Origin: Christensenella sp. UBA3700
GTDB lineage: Bacteria; Bacillota; Clostridia; Christensenellales; UBA3700
DNA: 34,336 bases
Direction of reading: 5' to 3'
Assembly (NCBI GenBank): GCA_002372775.1
Contig: DFIJ01000033.1
Span: forward strand, 1-34,336
Of the stretch, positions 1-6,904 are shown piece after piece (the first letter of the stretch is position 1; every line of letters begins with the position of its first letter). The position numbers and the translations under genes are program-made. A model generated the notes under the pieces. It made no database searches. It was not told where the DNA came from and saw only the letters and a program-made list of their open reading frames with translations.

Positions 1-55
1 TCTCTGCTATTTTATCACAAATGAAGGGTTTTTGTTCATCGGTTAACCTTTTTAG

Positions 56-80
56 AACCACGCGACTATCGCGTGGTTTT
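56..80 (+). terminator. Hairpin, possible terminator of an off-window plus-strand gene
   Basis: Nine-base-pair arms AACCACGCG and CGCGTGGTT enclose a 5-nt loop, and the plus strand continues TTTTCG. The minus strand has no U-run after the stem, so it best fits the end of a plus-strand transcript entering from the left. Several short plus-strand frames run into position 1 and stop nearby (for example TGA at 22 and TAA at 44), too short to identify a gene. Confidence 0.5.
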
Positions 81-88
81 CGTTATAC

Positions 89-122
89 AAAAAAGCACCT
101 CGCATAAGCGAAGTGCTTTTTT
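89..122 (-). terminator. Bidirectional intrinsic terminator after the tRNA genes
   Basis: Nine-base-pair arms (95-103 and 108-116) with a 4-nt loop, flanked by six A on the left and six T on the right, so it has a U-run in both directions. It sits two bases past the CCA end of the CAU tRNA and would end the tRNA transcript, and could also stop a plus-strand transcript from the left. Confidence 0.85.
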
Positions 123-124
123 CA

Positions 125-201
125 TGGTGGACCAACAGGGACTCGAACCCCCGACCGACCGGTTATGAGCCGGTTGCTCTAACCAACTGAGCTAATGGCC
201 C
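125..201 (-). tRNA. tRNA with CAU anticodon, probably tRNA-Ile2 (lysidine type)
   Basis: Read on the minus strand it starts GGGCCATTAGCTCAG, has loop CTCATAA (anticodon CAT), a GGTTCGAGTCC T-arm and an encoded CCA end. A CAU tRNA may be Met or the Ile2 isoacceptor modified by TilS. The C4-G69 and C5-G68 pairs and the overall likeness to Bacillus tRNA-Ile2 favour Ile2, but elongator Met is not excluded. Oddities: base 7-66 (U-U) and 49-65 (G-G) are mismatched, at the junction of the acceptor and T stems. It lies downstream of tRNA-Pro in the same transcript. Confidence 0.8.
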
Positions 202-226
202 ATATTATTTTTTATGTTGCTTTTGT

Positions 227-302
227 TGGTCGGGGTGAAGAGACTCGAACTCCCGGCATCATGGTCCCAAACCATGCGCGCTACCAACTGCGCTACACCC
301 CG
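227..302 (-). tRNA. tRNA-Pro (UGG)
   Basis: The minus strand shows a complete cloverleaf: acceptor CGGGGTG pairing with CACCCCG, D-stem GCGC, anticodon stem CATGG/CCATG around loop TTTGGGA (anticodon TGG), T-arm TTCGAGT, discriminator A and an encoded CCA. It reads CCA (and by wobble other proline) codons. It is the first gene of a two-tRNA transcript. Confidence 0.92.
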
Positions 303-323
303 TCGCTCTCTCGCAACGTTTAA

Positions 324-353
324 AATATACTATATTTCATTCGCTGCTGTCAA
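324..353 (-). promoter_or_regulatory. Promoter of the tRNA-Pro/tRNA-CAU transcript
   Basis: A perfect -35 TTGACA (348-353) and a -10 TATATT (324-329) are 18 nt apart on the minus strand, about 22 nt before tRNA-Pro. The start of transcription would fall near 317, giving a short 5' leader to be trimmed. Confidence 0.75.
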
Positions 354-379
354 GGGTTTTTTAAAATTATTTTTTTTAT

Positions 380-407
380 TTTTGGGGCTACGAAAATAGC
401 CCCAAAA
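380..407 (-). other. Strong hairpin after the ispH-S1 gene, lacking a U-run
   Basis: Arms TTTTGGGGCTA and TAGCCCCAAAA (11 bp) enclose a 6-nt loop. In both directions the stem is preceded by T and followed by A, the reverse of a normal intrinsic terminator. It lies 20 bp past the stop of the IspH-S1 gene and before the tRNA promoter. It may act as a 3' stability element or as a poor terminator. Confidence 0.6.
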
Positions 408-427
408 TATCGATGTTTTTAAGCAAA

Positions 428-2668
428 TTAGTCGTCGTTTCCGTCTAATCCTAAGTCCTTTAATAATGAACCTAAAGATACGCCTTCTGAGTCACCTGTA
501 GAATATGTTTGTGGTTCTTCAGATACTTCAGCCTTCTTAGACTTCTTCTTTGGAGCATCAGCTGTTTCGAACTTCTTTAAGTTACGAGAATTTCTTCTTG
601 CGCTGTGTTCTTCAGCAGCTTCTTCAGCAACAACTTCTTCTTCTGGAAGTAATGCCTTGATAGATAATGTGATCTTGCCCTTAGCAACGTCAAACTTAAT
701 GATTTGAGCTGTAACTTCTTGATCAACCTTTAAGAAATCAGCTGGATCCTTAACATATTGTCTTGAGATTTCGCCAACTGGAACTAATCCATCAACGCCA
801 TCTTCGATTTGTACATAAGCACCATAATTTGTAACGCTCTTAACTGGTCCTGTAACTGTTGAACCTAGAGGATACTTTTCAAAAGCTTCTTCATATAATG
901 ACTTTTGTAATTGCTTATAACCTAAAGATACTCTTCTCTTATCTCCATCAACTGTGATGTCTAAGATAACGAAGCTGTATGTCTTGTTTAATTCTAATAC
1001 GTCTTCTGGCTTAGCATTTCTGTTGTAAGAAAGATTCTTAACATGTGCTAAACATTCAAATCCGTTAACCTTAACGAAAGCACCAAATGTTTCGAACTTT
1101 GTAACCTTACCGTTAACAACCTTACCAACTTCGAAGAATTCGTTAAATGCCTTTTCTTCAGCAGCCTTCTTAGCAGCCTTCTTTTCTTCTAAGATAACCT
1201 TAGCTGAAGCAAATACTGTTTGATGTGGCTTAACAACTAAATCGCCTTCGCCGTCCTTATTAGACTTAATAGCTCTAACTGTTAATTCCTTACCAACCTT
1301 TTCAGCTAATTCATTTTCATTAGCAAATCCTGATCCCTTAACTTGTGATGATGGAATAAATACATCATATGGACCAAACTTAGCCTTAAGACCTGAAGCT
1401 CTCTTAACTTCTGTGCCATCTTCATTCTTGAATGTCTTTGTAGCAACTTCAGAAACTGTAACCTTGAATTCTGGTTCAGAAATCTTCTTAGCATATTCAT
1501 CCCAATCTTTATTCTTTTGATCGATGATCTTCTTAGAGAAATAGAATAAAGTAGCATCTGCGCCCTTAGGCATATCTATAACTTGCGCTCTGATTGAATC
1601 TCCTTCTTTATAATTTGCTGGATTGTATTCAACGCCTTCAGCTTCTGCATCAGCAGCTGCGATGAAACCATCCTTCTTTCCATTGAAATTAACCTTAATA
1701 CCATTAGCATCAGCAGAGATAACTGTTAGGTTTAATCTGTCTCCTGACTTAATTTGCATACCCTTAGATGACTTAACATCTAATTTTGCCATAGCTAATT
1801 CAAATTCTGTTTTACCACTCTCGACTGCAGTGTTTTTCTTGTTTTCTTGAGATTCGCTCATGTGTCTCTTTACCTCCATAATCAACTCTTGAGGAGTTGA
1901 CGCGCCGGCTACTATGCCGACAACTACGTTATTATTTTTATATTCAACAGATTTTAGGTCTGCTAAATTCTCGATTAAGTATGTAGAACAATTGTTAGAA
2001 CAGATATTAAAAAGTTTTGTTGTGTTACTTGATGTTTTACTGCCTATAACAAGCATTAAATCGCATTTTTTGCTTAATTTTTCAGCTTCTTCTTGTCTAC
2101 CGGTAGTAGTATAACAAATCGTATTTGCGTTAGCAACTAAATTAACTTTATTTTTAACTAAATTAATTATAATTTTATATAAATAAGAGTCGAAAGTAGT
2201 TTGTGCTACACAGAAATAGTCTAAATTTGGATCTAATAACTCAACATCTTTTTCATTTGAGATAATAATTCCCTCATAATTACACCATCCATTAGTACCT
2301 ACAACTTCAGGATGATTCTTATCTCCAATAATGATAATCTTCTTGCCATTATCATAATTTTCTTTAACTAAATCATGGATTCTTTTAACAAAAGGACATG
2401 TTGCATCAATGTAATGAATTCCTCTTTTTTCAAGTTCATCATAAACATCTTTTCCTACACCATGTGTGCGAATAAGCAAAGTTCCACCCTTAAATTCATC
2501 AAGCGAATTTATAGCGTGGATGTTATTTTCTTCTAATTGTTTTAATACGATTTCGTTATGAATTAAATTGCCAAATGTATAGCAGCCGCCTTCAATAGAA
2601 TATGCACTATTTATTGCATTTTGAACGCCCTTACAAAATCCTGCATTTTTAGCAACGATTATTTGCAT
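428..2668 (-). CDS. ispH: Fusion: 4-hydroxy-3-methylbut-2-enyl diphosphate reductase (IspH) + ribosomal protein S1-like
   Basis: 746 aa with two parts. Residues 1 to about 272 are IspH, the last MEP-pathway enzyme, which reduces HMBPP to IPP and DMAPP with a [4Fe-4S] cluster; the three cluster cysteines are C12 (GFCKGV), C91 (DATCPFV) and C185 (NTICYTTTGRQE), and E121 in HPEVVGT matches the catalytic glutamate. Residues about 314-681 hold four S1 (OB-fold) repeats, the second (about 400-490) being diverged; the two clearest are at about 511-592 and 608-681. A charged, low-complexity tail of about 60 aa follows. This fusion is known in Clostridia. The start overlaps the plsC stop by 10 nt, with GAGGG as ribosome site, so the two are translationally coupled. 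A second ribosome site lies inside the gene at the domain border (see separate entry). Confidence 0.95.
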   Translation of the reverse strand: MQIIVAKNAGFCKGVQNAINSAYSIEGGCYTFGNLIHNEIVLKQLEENNIHAINSLDEFKGGTLLIRTHGVGKDVYDELEKRGIHYIDATCPFVKRIHDLVKENYDNGKKIIIIGDKNHPEVVGTNGWCNYEGIIISNEKDVELLDPNLDYFCVAQTTFDSYLYKIIINLVKNKVNLVANANTICYTTTGRQEEAEKLSKKCDLMLVIGSKTSSNTTKLFNICSNNCSTYLIENLADLKSVEYKNNNVVVGIVAGASTPQELIMEVKRHMSESQENKKNTAVESGKTEFELAMAKLDVKSSKGMQIKSGDRLNLTVISADANGIKVNFNGKKDGFIAAADAEAEGVEYNPANYKEGDSIRAQVIDMPKGADATLFYFSKKIIDQKNKDWDEYAKKISEPEFKVTVSEVATKTFKNEDGTEVKRASGLKAKFGPYDVFIPSSQVKGSGFANENELAEKVGKELTVRAIKSNKDGEGDLVVKPHQTVFASAKVILEEKKAAKKAAEEKAFNEFFEVGKVVNGKVTKFETFGAFVKVNGFECLAHVKNLSYNRNAKPEDVLELNKTYSFVILDITVDGDKRRVSLGYKQLQKSLYEEAFEKYPLGSTVTGPVKSVTNYGAYVQIEDGVDGLVPVGEISRQYVKDPADFLKVDQEVTAQIIKFDVAKGKITLSIKALLPEEEVVAEEAAEEHSARRNSRNLKKFETADAPKKKSKKAEVSEEPQTYSTGDSEGVSLGSLLKDLGLDGNDD
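1859..1877 (-). promoter_or_regulatory. Internal ribosome-binding site at the IspH/S1 border
   Basis: On the minus strand GGAGGT (1877-1872) precedes an in-frame ATG (1861-1859, Met270) by 10 nt. This is a full-strength Shine-Dalgarno at the point where IspH homology ends and the S1 part begins. Initiation here would give a free S1-like protein of 477 aa. The GGAGGT also encodes Glu-Val of IspH, so it could be chance, but the position is telling. Confidence 0.55.
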
Positions 2669-3417
2669 TTTCCCTCGATAGCATGAGCCTTTTCATATTT
2701 TTTAACGCTACCGTGATATACTTCAACAATTTCGTCAATTTCTTTTCTAAGCTCTGCGTATTTTTGTTCAATCTTTTTAGTTGCTTTCATATTAACATCA
2801 GCAGATTTATCGTCGTAGAATTCTTCTAATGTAAATGGATTACCAACAATGAAATAATTCTTTCTGTACCATTTAGCACAACGATAATGCATCATTGGAA
2901 CAATTGGAGACTTTGTCTTAATAGCAAACATTGCAGTACCCTCTTTAATTGGTCCCATTTCTTTTGTGTCTGCCTTATTTCTTGTTCCCTCTGGATAAAT
3001 AATTAATTGTTCATCATTCTTTAAGGCTCTTAAAGCTCTTTTAGTTGCTCTAATATCTGCCTTACCTCTATGAACTGGAATACCACCAATTTGGTCTAAG
3101 AATCTTGAAACAAATCCATCATCTCTCATTAATTCTTCTTTAAGAAGAACTCTAAAAGGTCTCTTTTCATAGAATGTTCTAATGATTGGATTTGTATCTA
3201 ATCTGCAATAGTGGTTACATGTAACTATTGCTCTACCTTCAATATTAAATCTTTCTTTATAGAAAACTTTAGTTGGCCATAAAACATACATTAATTTTTT
3301 TGCAACCCAAATAGCAATGGAATAGAAAAGACTGTTTTTATATCTTCTTTCTCCATCTTGTGGTTGTTTTGTTTCAATTGTTGCTAAATTATCTACTTGA
3401 TCTACTACTTTGGCCAT
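2659..3417 (-). CDS. plsC: 1-acyl-sn-glycerol-3-phosphate acyltransferase (PlsC family)
   Basis: 252 aa. Transfers an acyl chain to lysophosphatidate to make phosphatidate, at the inner face of the membrane. The acyltransferase blocks are present in order: NHYCRLD (residues 68-74, the catalytic H-x4-D), GGIPVHRGKAD (111-121) and YPEGTR (141-146). A hydrophobic stretch at about 31-47 (SIAIWVAKKLMYVLW region) probably anchors it. The N-terminal 25 residues are polar and not typical of the family. It sits 8 nt after cmk and overlaps the start of ispH-S1, the cmk-plsC-ispH/S1 order seen in many Clostridia. Confidence 0.9.
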   Translation of the reverse strand: MAKVVDQVDNLATIETKQPQDGERRYKNSLFYSIAIWVAKKLMYVLWPTKVFYKERFNIEGRAIVTCNHYCRLDTNPIIRTFYEKRPFRVLLKEELMRDDGFVSRFLDQIGGIPVHRGKADIRATKRALRALKNDEQLIIYPEGTRNKADTKEMGPIKEGTAMFAIKTKSPIVPMMHYRCAKWYRKNYFIVGNPFTLEEFYDDKSADVNMKATKKIEQKYAELRKEIDEIVEVYHGSVKKYEKAHAIEGKCK

Positions 3418-3425
3418 AATTCCCT

Positions 3426-4079
3426 CTATTTAATATATGACATCATAAAATCTACCACTTCATCGATACTTTTATCTGAACTATCTACTAAAATAGAATC
3501 TTCAGTTTGAATAAGTGGTGATTCTTTTCTTGTCGAATCGTTATAATCTCTATCTATTACATCTTTAAGAATTTGCTCATATGGCAATTCTTGTCCTTTT
3601 TGCTTTAGTTCTTCATATCTTCTTTGCGCTCTAATCTCTGGAGATGCAGTTAAGAAGAATTTGTATTTTGCATTAGGTAAAACAACACTTGTTATATCTC
3701 TACCATCTAAAACAACGTCGCTTTCAGATGCGATTTTTCTTTGCATATTAACAAGGAAAACTCTTACAGCCTTGATTTTTGATACATCAGAAGCTGCTTT
3801 TGAGATTTGATGTTCTCTAATTGCTAAAGATACATCTTCCCCATTTAGACATATATGTTTATCTAATGCTGAACCTGTATAAGAAATGTTGATATTATCT
3901 AAAATTGATTCTACTGCAATTGGATCTGAAATAGACACATTATTTCTAATGCAATATAGAGCCACTGTTCTATACATTGCACCTGTATCTAAATATGTAA
4001 TATTTAATTTTTTAGCAAGAAGCTTACTAATTGTAGATTTTCCTGCTCCACTTGGTCCATCAATCGCAATATTTATCAT
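3426..4079 (-). CDS. cmk: Cytidylate kinase (Cmk)
   Basis: 217 aa, the usual length. Phosphorylates CMP and dCMP with ATP in pyrimidine salvage and supply of CTP/dCTP. The P-loop is GPSGAGKST at residues 8-16, followed by DTGAMYR (31-37) and DGRDI in the nucleotide-binding part. Ribosome site AGAGGT lies 5 nt before the ATG. About 50 bp of AT-rich DNA separate it from the flavoprotein gene upstream, and plsC follows closely, so it is probably part of a surE-to-ispH/S1 transcript. Confidence 0.95.
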   Translation of the reverse strand: MINIAIDGPSGAGKSTISKLLAKKLNITYLDTGAMYRTVALYCIRNNVSISDPIAVESILDNINISYTGSALDKHICLNGEDVSLAIREHQISKAASDVSKIKAVRVFLVNMQRKIASESDVVLDGRDITSVVLPNAKYKFFLTASPEIRAQRRYEELKQKGQELPYEQILKDVIDRDYNDSTRKESPLIQTEDSILVDSSDKSIDEVVDFMMSYIK

Positions 4080-4131
4080 ATCAACCTCTAATTCATATAT
4101 TATATATAAAATATATGATTAATTCAATTAA

Positions 4132-5358
4132 TTATTCTAGGCTTTTAGCAAGAGCAAAAGCTGTAGATAATGCAAGCTGTATATTAAATCCACCAGTCAA
4201 TGCATCAATATCTAATACTTCCCCTATGAAATATAATCCTGGAACTAGTTTTGATTGCATATCTTTTGGATTAATATCCTTAACATTTACTCCACCAGAT
4301 GTAATAATAGCCTGTTCTATATTGTCCATATTTTTAACATTAAATTTCATATTCTTTATTGTATTAATTAAAGCTTCTCTTTGTGCTTTAGTAATAGCAT
4401 TTCCTTTAATGTTTTCACCTATTTTTGCTTGTTTTAGGTAGATAGGTATTAAAGACTTTGGCATATAATCTGTAAGTATATTCTTTATATCCATATTAGA
4501 TTTCATACCTAAATCCTTAATAAAACGAGCATCTAATGTATCGTGATCTAGTGCTGGTTTTAAATCTATAGAAATAGATATTGATCTATTGAATTTTTTA
4601 TTGACATAATACTTATTAATTTTTGAAGATAATGAAAGAATTACAGGGCCAGATACTCCATGGTGAGTAAATAACATTTCACCAAATTCAAATTCTTCTT
4701 CCTTGCCATTAACAATAGCGGACACTTGAACATTCTTTAGTGTTAATCCTGCAAGTCCTTCAACCCCATCAACTTGAAGGCCAATAAGACCTGGTCTTAC
4801 ATCAACAATTGAGTGTCCGAATTCTCTTGCCCATTTATATCCATCGCCTGTTGAACCAGTTGTTGGATATGAAACACCGCCTGTAGCAATTACTACTATA
4901 TCTGAATCATAATCTGCTTTTTGTGTTGATACATGGAATAAATCGTTTTCTTTCTTAATAGAAAGAACGGTCTCTTCTAAATGTATAGAAACACCTGCTT
5001 GTTTTATAAATTTTTCAAAACATTTAATAATATCTGATGATTTATCTGATACAGGAAATACTCTATTGCCCCTTTCAACTTTTAATGGGCATCCCATAGA
5101 TTCAATGAAAGACATTGTATCTCTTGGCGAAAATTTAGATAATGCACCAATAGCAAATTTTGGGTTTGAAACAATATTGTTAATTAAATTTTCTCTATCT
5201 GAATCATTAGTAACATTACATCTACCCTTTCCTGTAATGTATAATTTCTTACCTAATTTCTCATTTTTTTCAATTAAAGTAACAGTATGGCCTTCTTGAG
5301 CAAGCAAACCACTTGAAAACATCCCAGCAGGACCGCCACCTATTACTATAATTCTCAT
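4132..5358 (-). CDS. BaiN/RdsA (HI0933) family FAD-dependent oxidoreductase
   Basis: 408 aa flavoprotein. The N-terminus has the dinucleotide fold motif GGGPAG (residues 8-13) and an acidic residue ending the second strand (IEKN), then the family hallmark GKGRCNVTN near residue 44. The C-terminus has the FAD-contacting run ending GEVLDIDALTGGFNIQLA. Members are named aminoacetone oxidase, BaiN or RdsA in databases, but most have no proven substrate, so I assign only the family. Its ATG overlaps the surE stop (ATGA), which implies translational coupling. It often neighbours cmk in Clostridia. Confidence 0.88.
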   Translation of the reverse strand: MRIIVIGGGPAGMFSSGLLAQEGHTVTLIEKNEKLGKKLYITGKGRCNVTNDSDRENLINNIVSNPKFAIGALSKFSPRDTMSFIESMGCPLKVERGNRVFPVSDKSSDIIKCFEKFIKQAGVSIHLEETVLSIKKENDLFHVSTQKADYDSDIVVIATGGVSYPTTGSTGDGYKWAREFGHSIVDVRPGLIGLQVDGVEGLAGLTLKNVQVSAIVNGKEEEFEFGEMLFTHHGVSGPVILSLSSKINKYYVNKKFNRSISISIDLKPALDHDTLDARFIKDLGMKSNMDIKNILTDYMPKSLIPIYLKQAKIGENIKGNAITKAQREALINTIKNMKFNVKNMDNIEQAIITSGGVNVKDINPKDMQSKLVPGLYFIGEVLDIDALTGGFNIQLALSTAFALAKSLE

Positions 5359-6104
5359 AGACTTATATCAATATCCTTATATTTATTATATGATTCTAAA
5401 TCGTTATATTCGTGTTTAACGAAAGAAACTGTTATATAACGTTCTTTATTATATTCAACATCAGAATCTGCTTCGTTTTCTAAATCTGGAATAGGATCGC
5501 CCATAATGTGGTATCCTTTATCTTCTTCATATAAATAGTAGTCGTTATATCTAATCTCGCCTACTTTTGCGATTTTAACGCCTTTAATCTCTTCTCTATA
5601 TCCTGGAATATTGATAGATAAAGAGATTCTATTCTTTTCATCTATCATAGAACAGAATAAATCTAAATTCTTAGCGATAAATTCTGCTGAATAATCATAT
5701 GATTTTAAACCATATTTTTGAGATACAGCAATAGATTTAACTTTTGAGATAGCTCCTTCCATAGAAGCATTAACTGTTCCTGAATAAACATCATCTGTTC
5801 CAAGATTGTATCCATTATTAATACCAGATATTACAACATCTGGTTTTTCATTCTTTAGAATGACATCCATTCCAAACTTTGTACAATCAGCAGGAGTACC
5901 ATTTAAAATATAACTATCTACATCGTCTAAAAGGTCTAATTTTTCAAAATTCAAATAACCATAGAATGTGATTGAGTGAGAAGTTCCAGACATTTGTCTT
6001 TCTGGAGCAATAATTGTAACCTCATGGTCCTTTTTTAACACCTTTGCAAGTGCCATAATACCAGGAGCATATATACCATCGTCATTAACTAATAATATTT
6101 TCAT
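5355..6104 (-). CDS. surE: 5'/3'-nucleotidase SurE
   Basis: 249 aa, the expected length. SurE is a metal-dependent phosphatase that removes phosphate from nucleoside monophosphates. The metal ligands are visible: D8 and D9 in VNDDGIYAPG, S39 in RQMSGTSHS, and N96 in SGINNG; YSGTVNASMEGA is also characteristic. Its last bases overlap the next gene by four. No Shine-Dalgarno is visible; instead a TATAAT ends 7 nt before the ATG, so the mRNA may be leaderless. Confidence 0.95.
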   Translation of the reverse strand: MKILLVNDDGIYAPGIMALAKVLKKDHEVTIIAPERQMSGTSHSITFYGYLNFEKLDLLDDVDSYILNGTPADCTKFGMDVILKNEKPDVVISGINNGYNLGTDDVYSGTVNASMEGAISKVKSIAVSQKYGLKSYDYSAEFIAKNLDLFCSMIDEKNRISLSINIPGYREEIKGVKIAKVGEIRYNDYYLYEEDKGYHIMGDPIPDLENEADSDVEYNKERYITVSFVKHEYNDLESYNKYKDIDISL

Positions 6105-6111
6105 ATTATGT

Positions 6112-6141
6112 ATTATAACATGCGAAAAATATATACAACAA
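6112..6141 (-). promoter_or_regulatory. Promoter of surE and following genes, set up for a leaderless mRNA
   Basis: TTGTTG (6136-6141), an 18-nt spacer and an extended -10 TGTTATAAT (TATAAT at 6112-6117). Only seven nucleotides separate the -10 from the surE ATG, so transcription should start at or one base before the start codon. The -35 lies directly next to the stop codon of the upstream gene. Confidence 0.65.
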
Positions 6142-6831
6142 TTAGAATTTAACAGTAGATAAAGCTATAAGACAAATGCCTACAAAATATAAGAAAGTAT
6201 TTAGTTTTTGAAGTGCTGAATACTTATGAACTGAGAATAAATAAGAAGCTAAAACATAATCAGATAGCATAAATAAGAATGAACCCATTCCAAGCATAAT
6301 TGCCCAGTTTACGTCTATCAAGAAATACATTGTAATACCTAAACAACCATGGATAGATACGAAAGATAAATAAGCTAGAGCTTTTAATCTCTTCTTTCCA
6401 AAATCAAATCTATCTGTGAAGTGTTCAAGTAATGCATAACCAATATTTAATCCAGCCCATACAAGTAAGAACCACCAATATGAATCAAAATGTATTCCAT
6501 ATGTTTCTAAAACGCAAATCTCATAAATAACTAATAGAATGTTACCTACAGAGAAAAAGGCTGCACCAATCTCTAACGCAAAAAGCAATACTACATCACC
6601 AACGAACGTGAATAGCAATGCAAACATTAAAATAATGTCCCATGACATTGTTTCTCTATATAATCCAAAACCAATAAATGCGATAACTAAATAGCTAAAT
6701 GCTAATAAAATCTTATTCCAGCCACGAATTTTGCTCTCGCCAAGCGATGTAGTATATAAATACCCTACAAACAACACAGCATAGATACAAAGCATAACAA
6801 TAATCGCTACAGGCATAATTTCATTATACAT
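6142..6831 (-). CDS. YhhN/TMEM86-family membrane protein (lysoplasmalogenase-like)
   Basis: 229 aa, hydrophobic throughout with about eight membrane segments. Features of the YhhN family: a conserved acidic motif in FVGDVVLLF (about residues 76-84), GSFLFMLSDYVLA near 182-194, and a final LNTFLYFVGICLIALS helix. Some members cleave the vinyl-ether bond of lysoplasmalogens, which would suit an anaerobe with plasmalogen lipids, but the substrate here is not shown. Start is uncertain: neither the ATG at 6831 nor the one at 6816 (Met6) has a Shine-Dalgarno, and a TATAAT (6823-6828) lies between them, six nt before the second ATG. If that is the promoter, the protein starts at 6816 from a leaderless mRNA. 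Confidence 0.75.
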   Translation of the reverse strand: MYNEIMPVAIIVMLCIYAVLFVGYLYTTSLGESKIRGWNKILLAFSYLVIAFIGFGLYRETMSWDIILMFALLFTFVGDVVLLFALEIGAAFFSVGNILLVIYEICVLETYGIHFDSYWWFLLVWAGLNIGYALLEHFTDRFDFGKKRLKALAYLSFVSIHGCLGITMYFLIDVNWAIMLGMGSFLFMLSDYVLASYLFSVHKYSALQKLNTFLYFVGICLIALSTVKF

Positions 6832-6840
6832 TCGTTAAAT

Positions 6841-6876
6841 AAAAAATTAAAGAGGCCAAGACAAAACTTGACCTCT
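6841..6876 (-). terminator. Terminator of the sodium-pump decarboxylase operon
   Basis: On the minus strand AGAGGTCAAG and CTTGGCCTCT form a 10-bp stem (one U-G pair, 6851-6876) with a 6-nt loop, followed by TTTAATTTTTT. It lies 28 nt after the oadA stop. Confidence 0.85.
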
Positions 6877-6904
6877 TATAATGCGTTTTAATTCAAATAT
6901 TCAA

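Noticed and set aside
1..120. Short plus-strand frames at the left edge that could be the end of a gene
   Set aside because: Each is under 35 codons in the window and runs into a hairpin or stop; no protein family can be recognised.
214..399. Plus-strand frame of 61 codons over tRNA-Pro
   Set aside because: It overlaps a complete tRNA gene and its promoter on the other strand, has no ribosome site and resembles no protein.
1306..1557. Minus-strand frame of 83 codons inside ispH-S1
   Set aside because: A shadow in another frame of a gene with clear S1 homology; its composition is what a frame-shifted coding region gives.
4052..4441. Plus-strand frame of 129 codons opposite the flavoprotein gene
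   Set aside because: Antisense to a strongly supported gene, no ribosome site and no domain.
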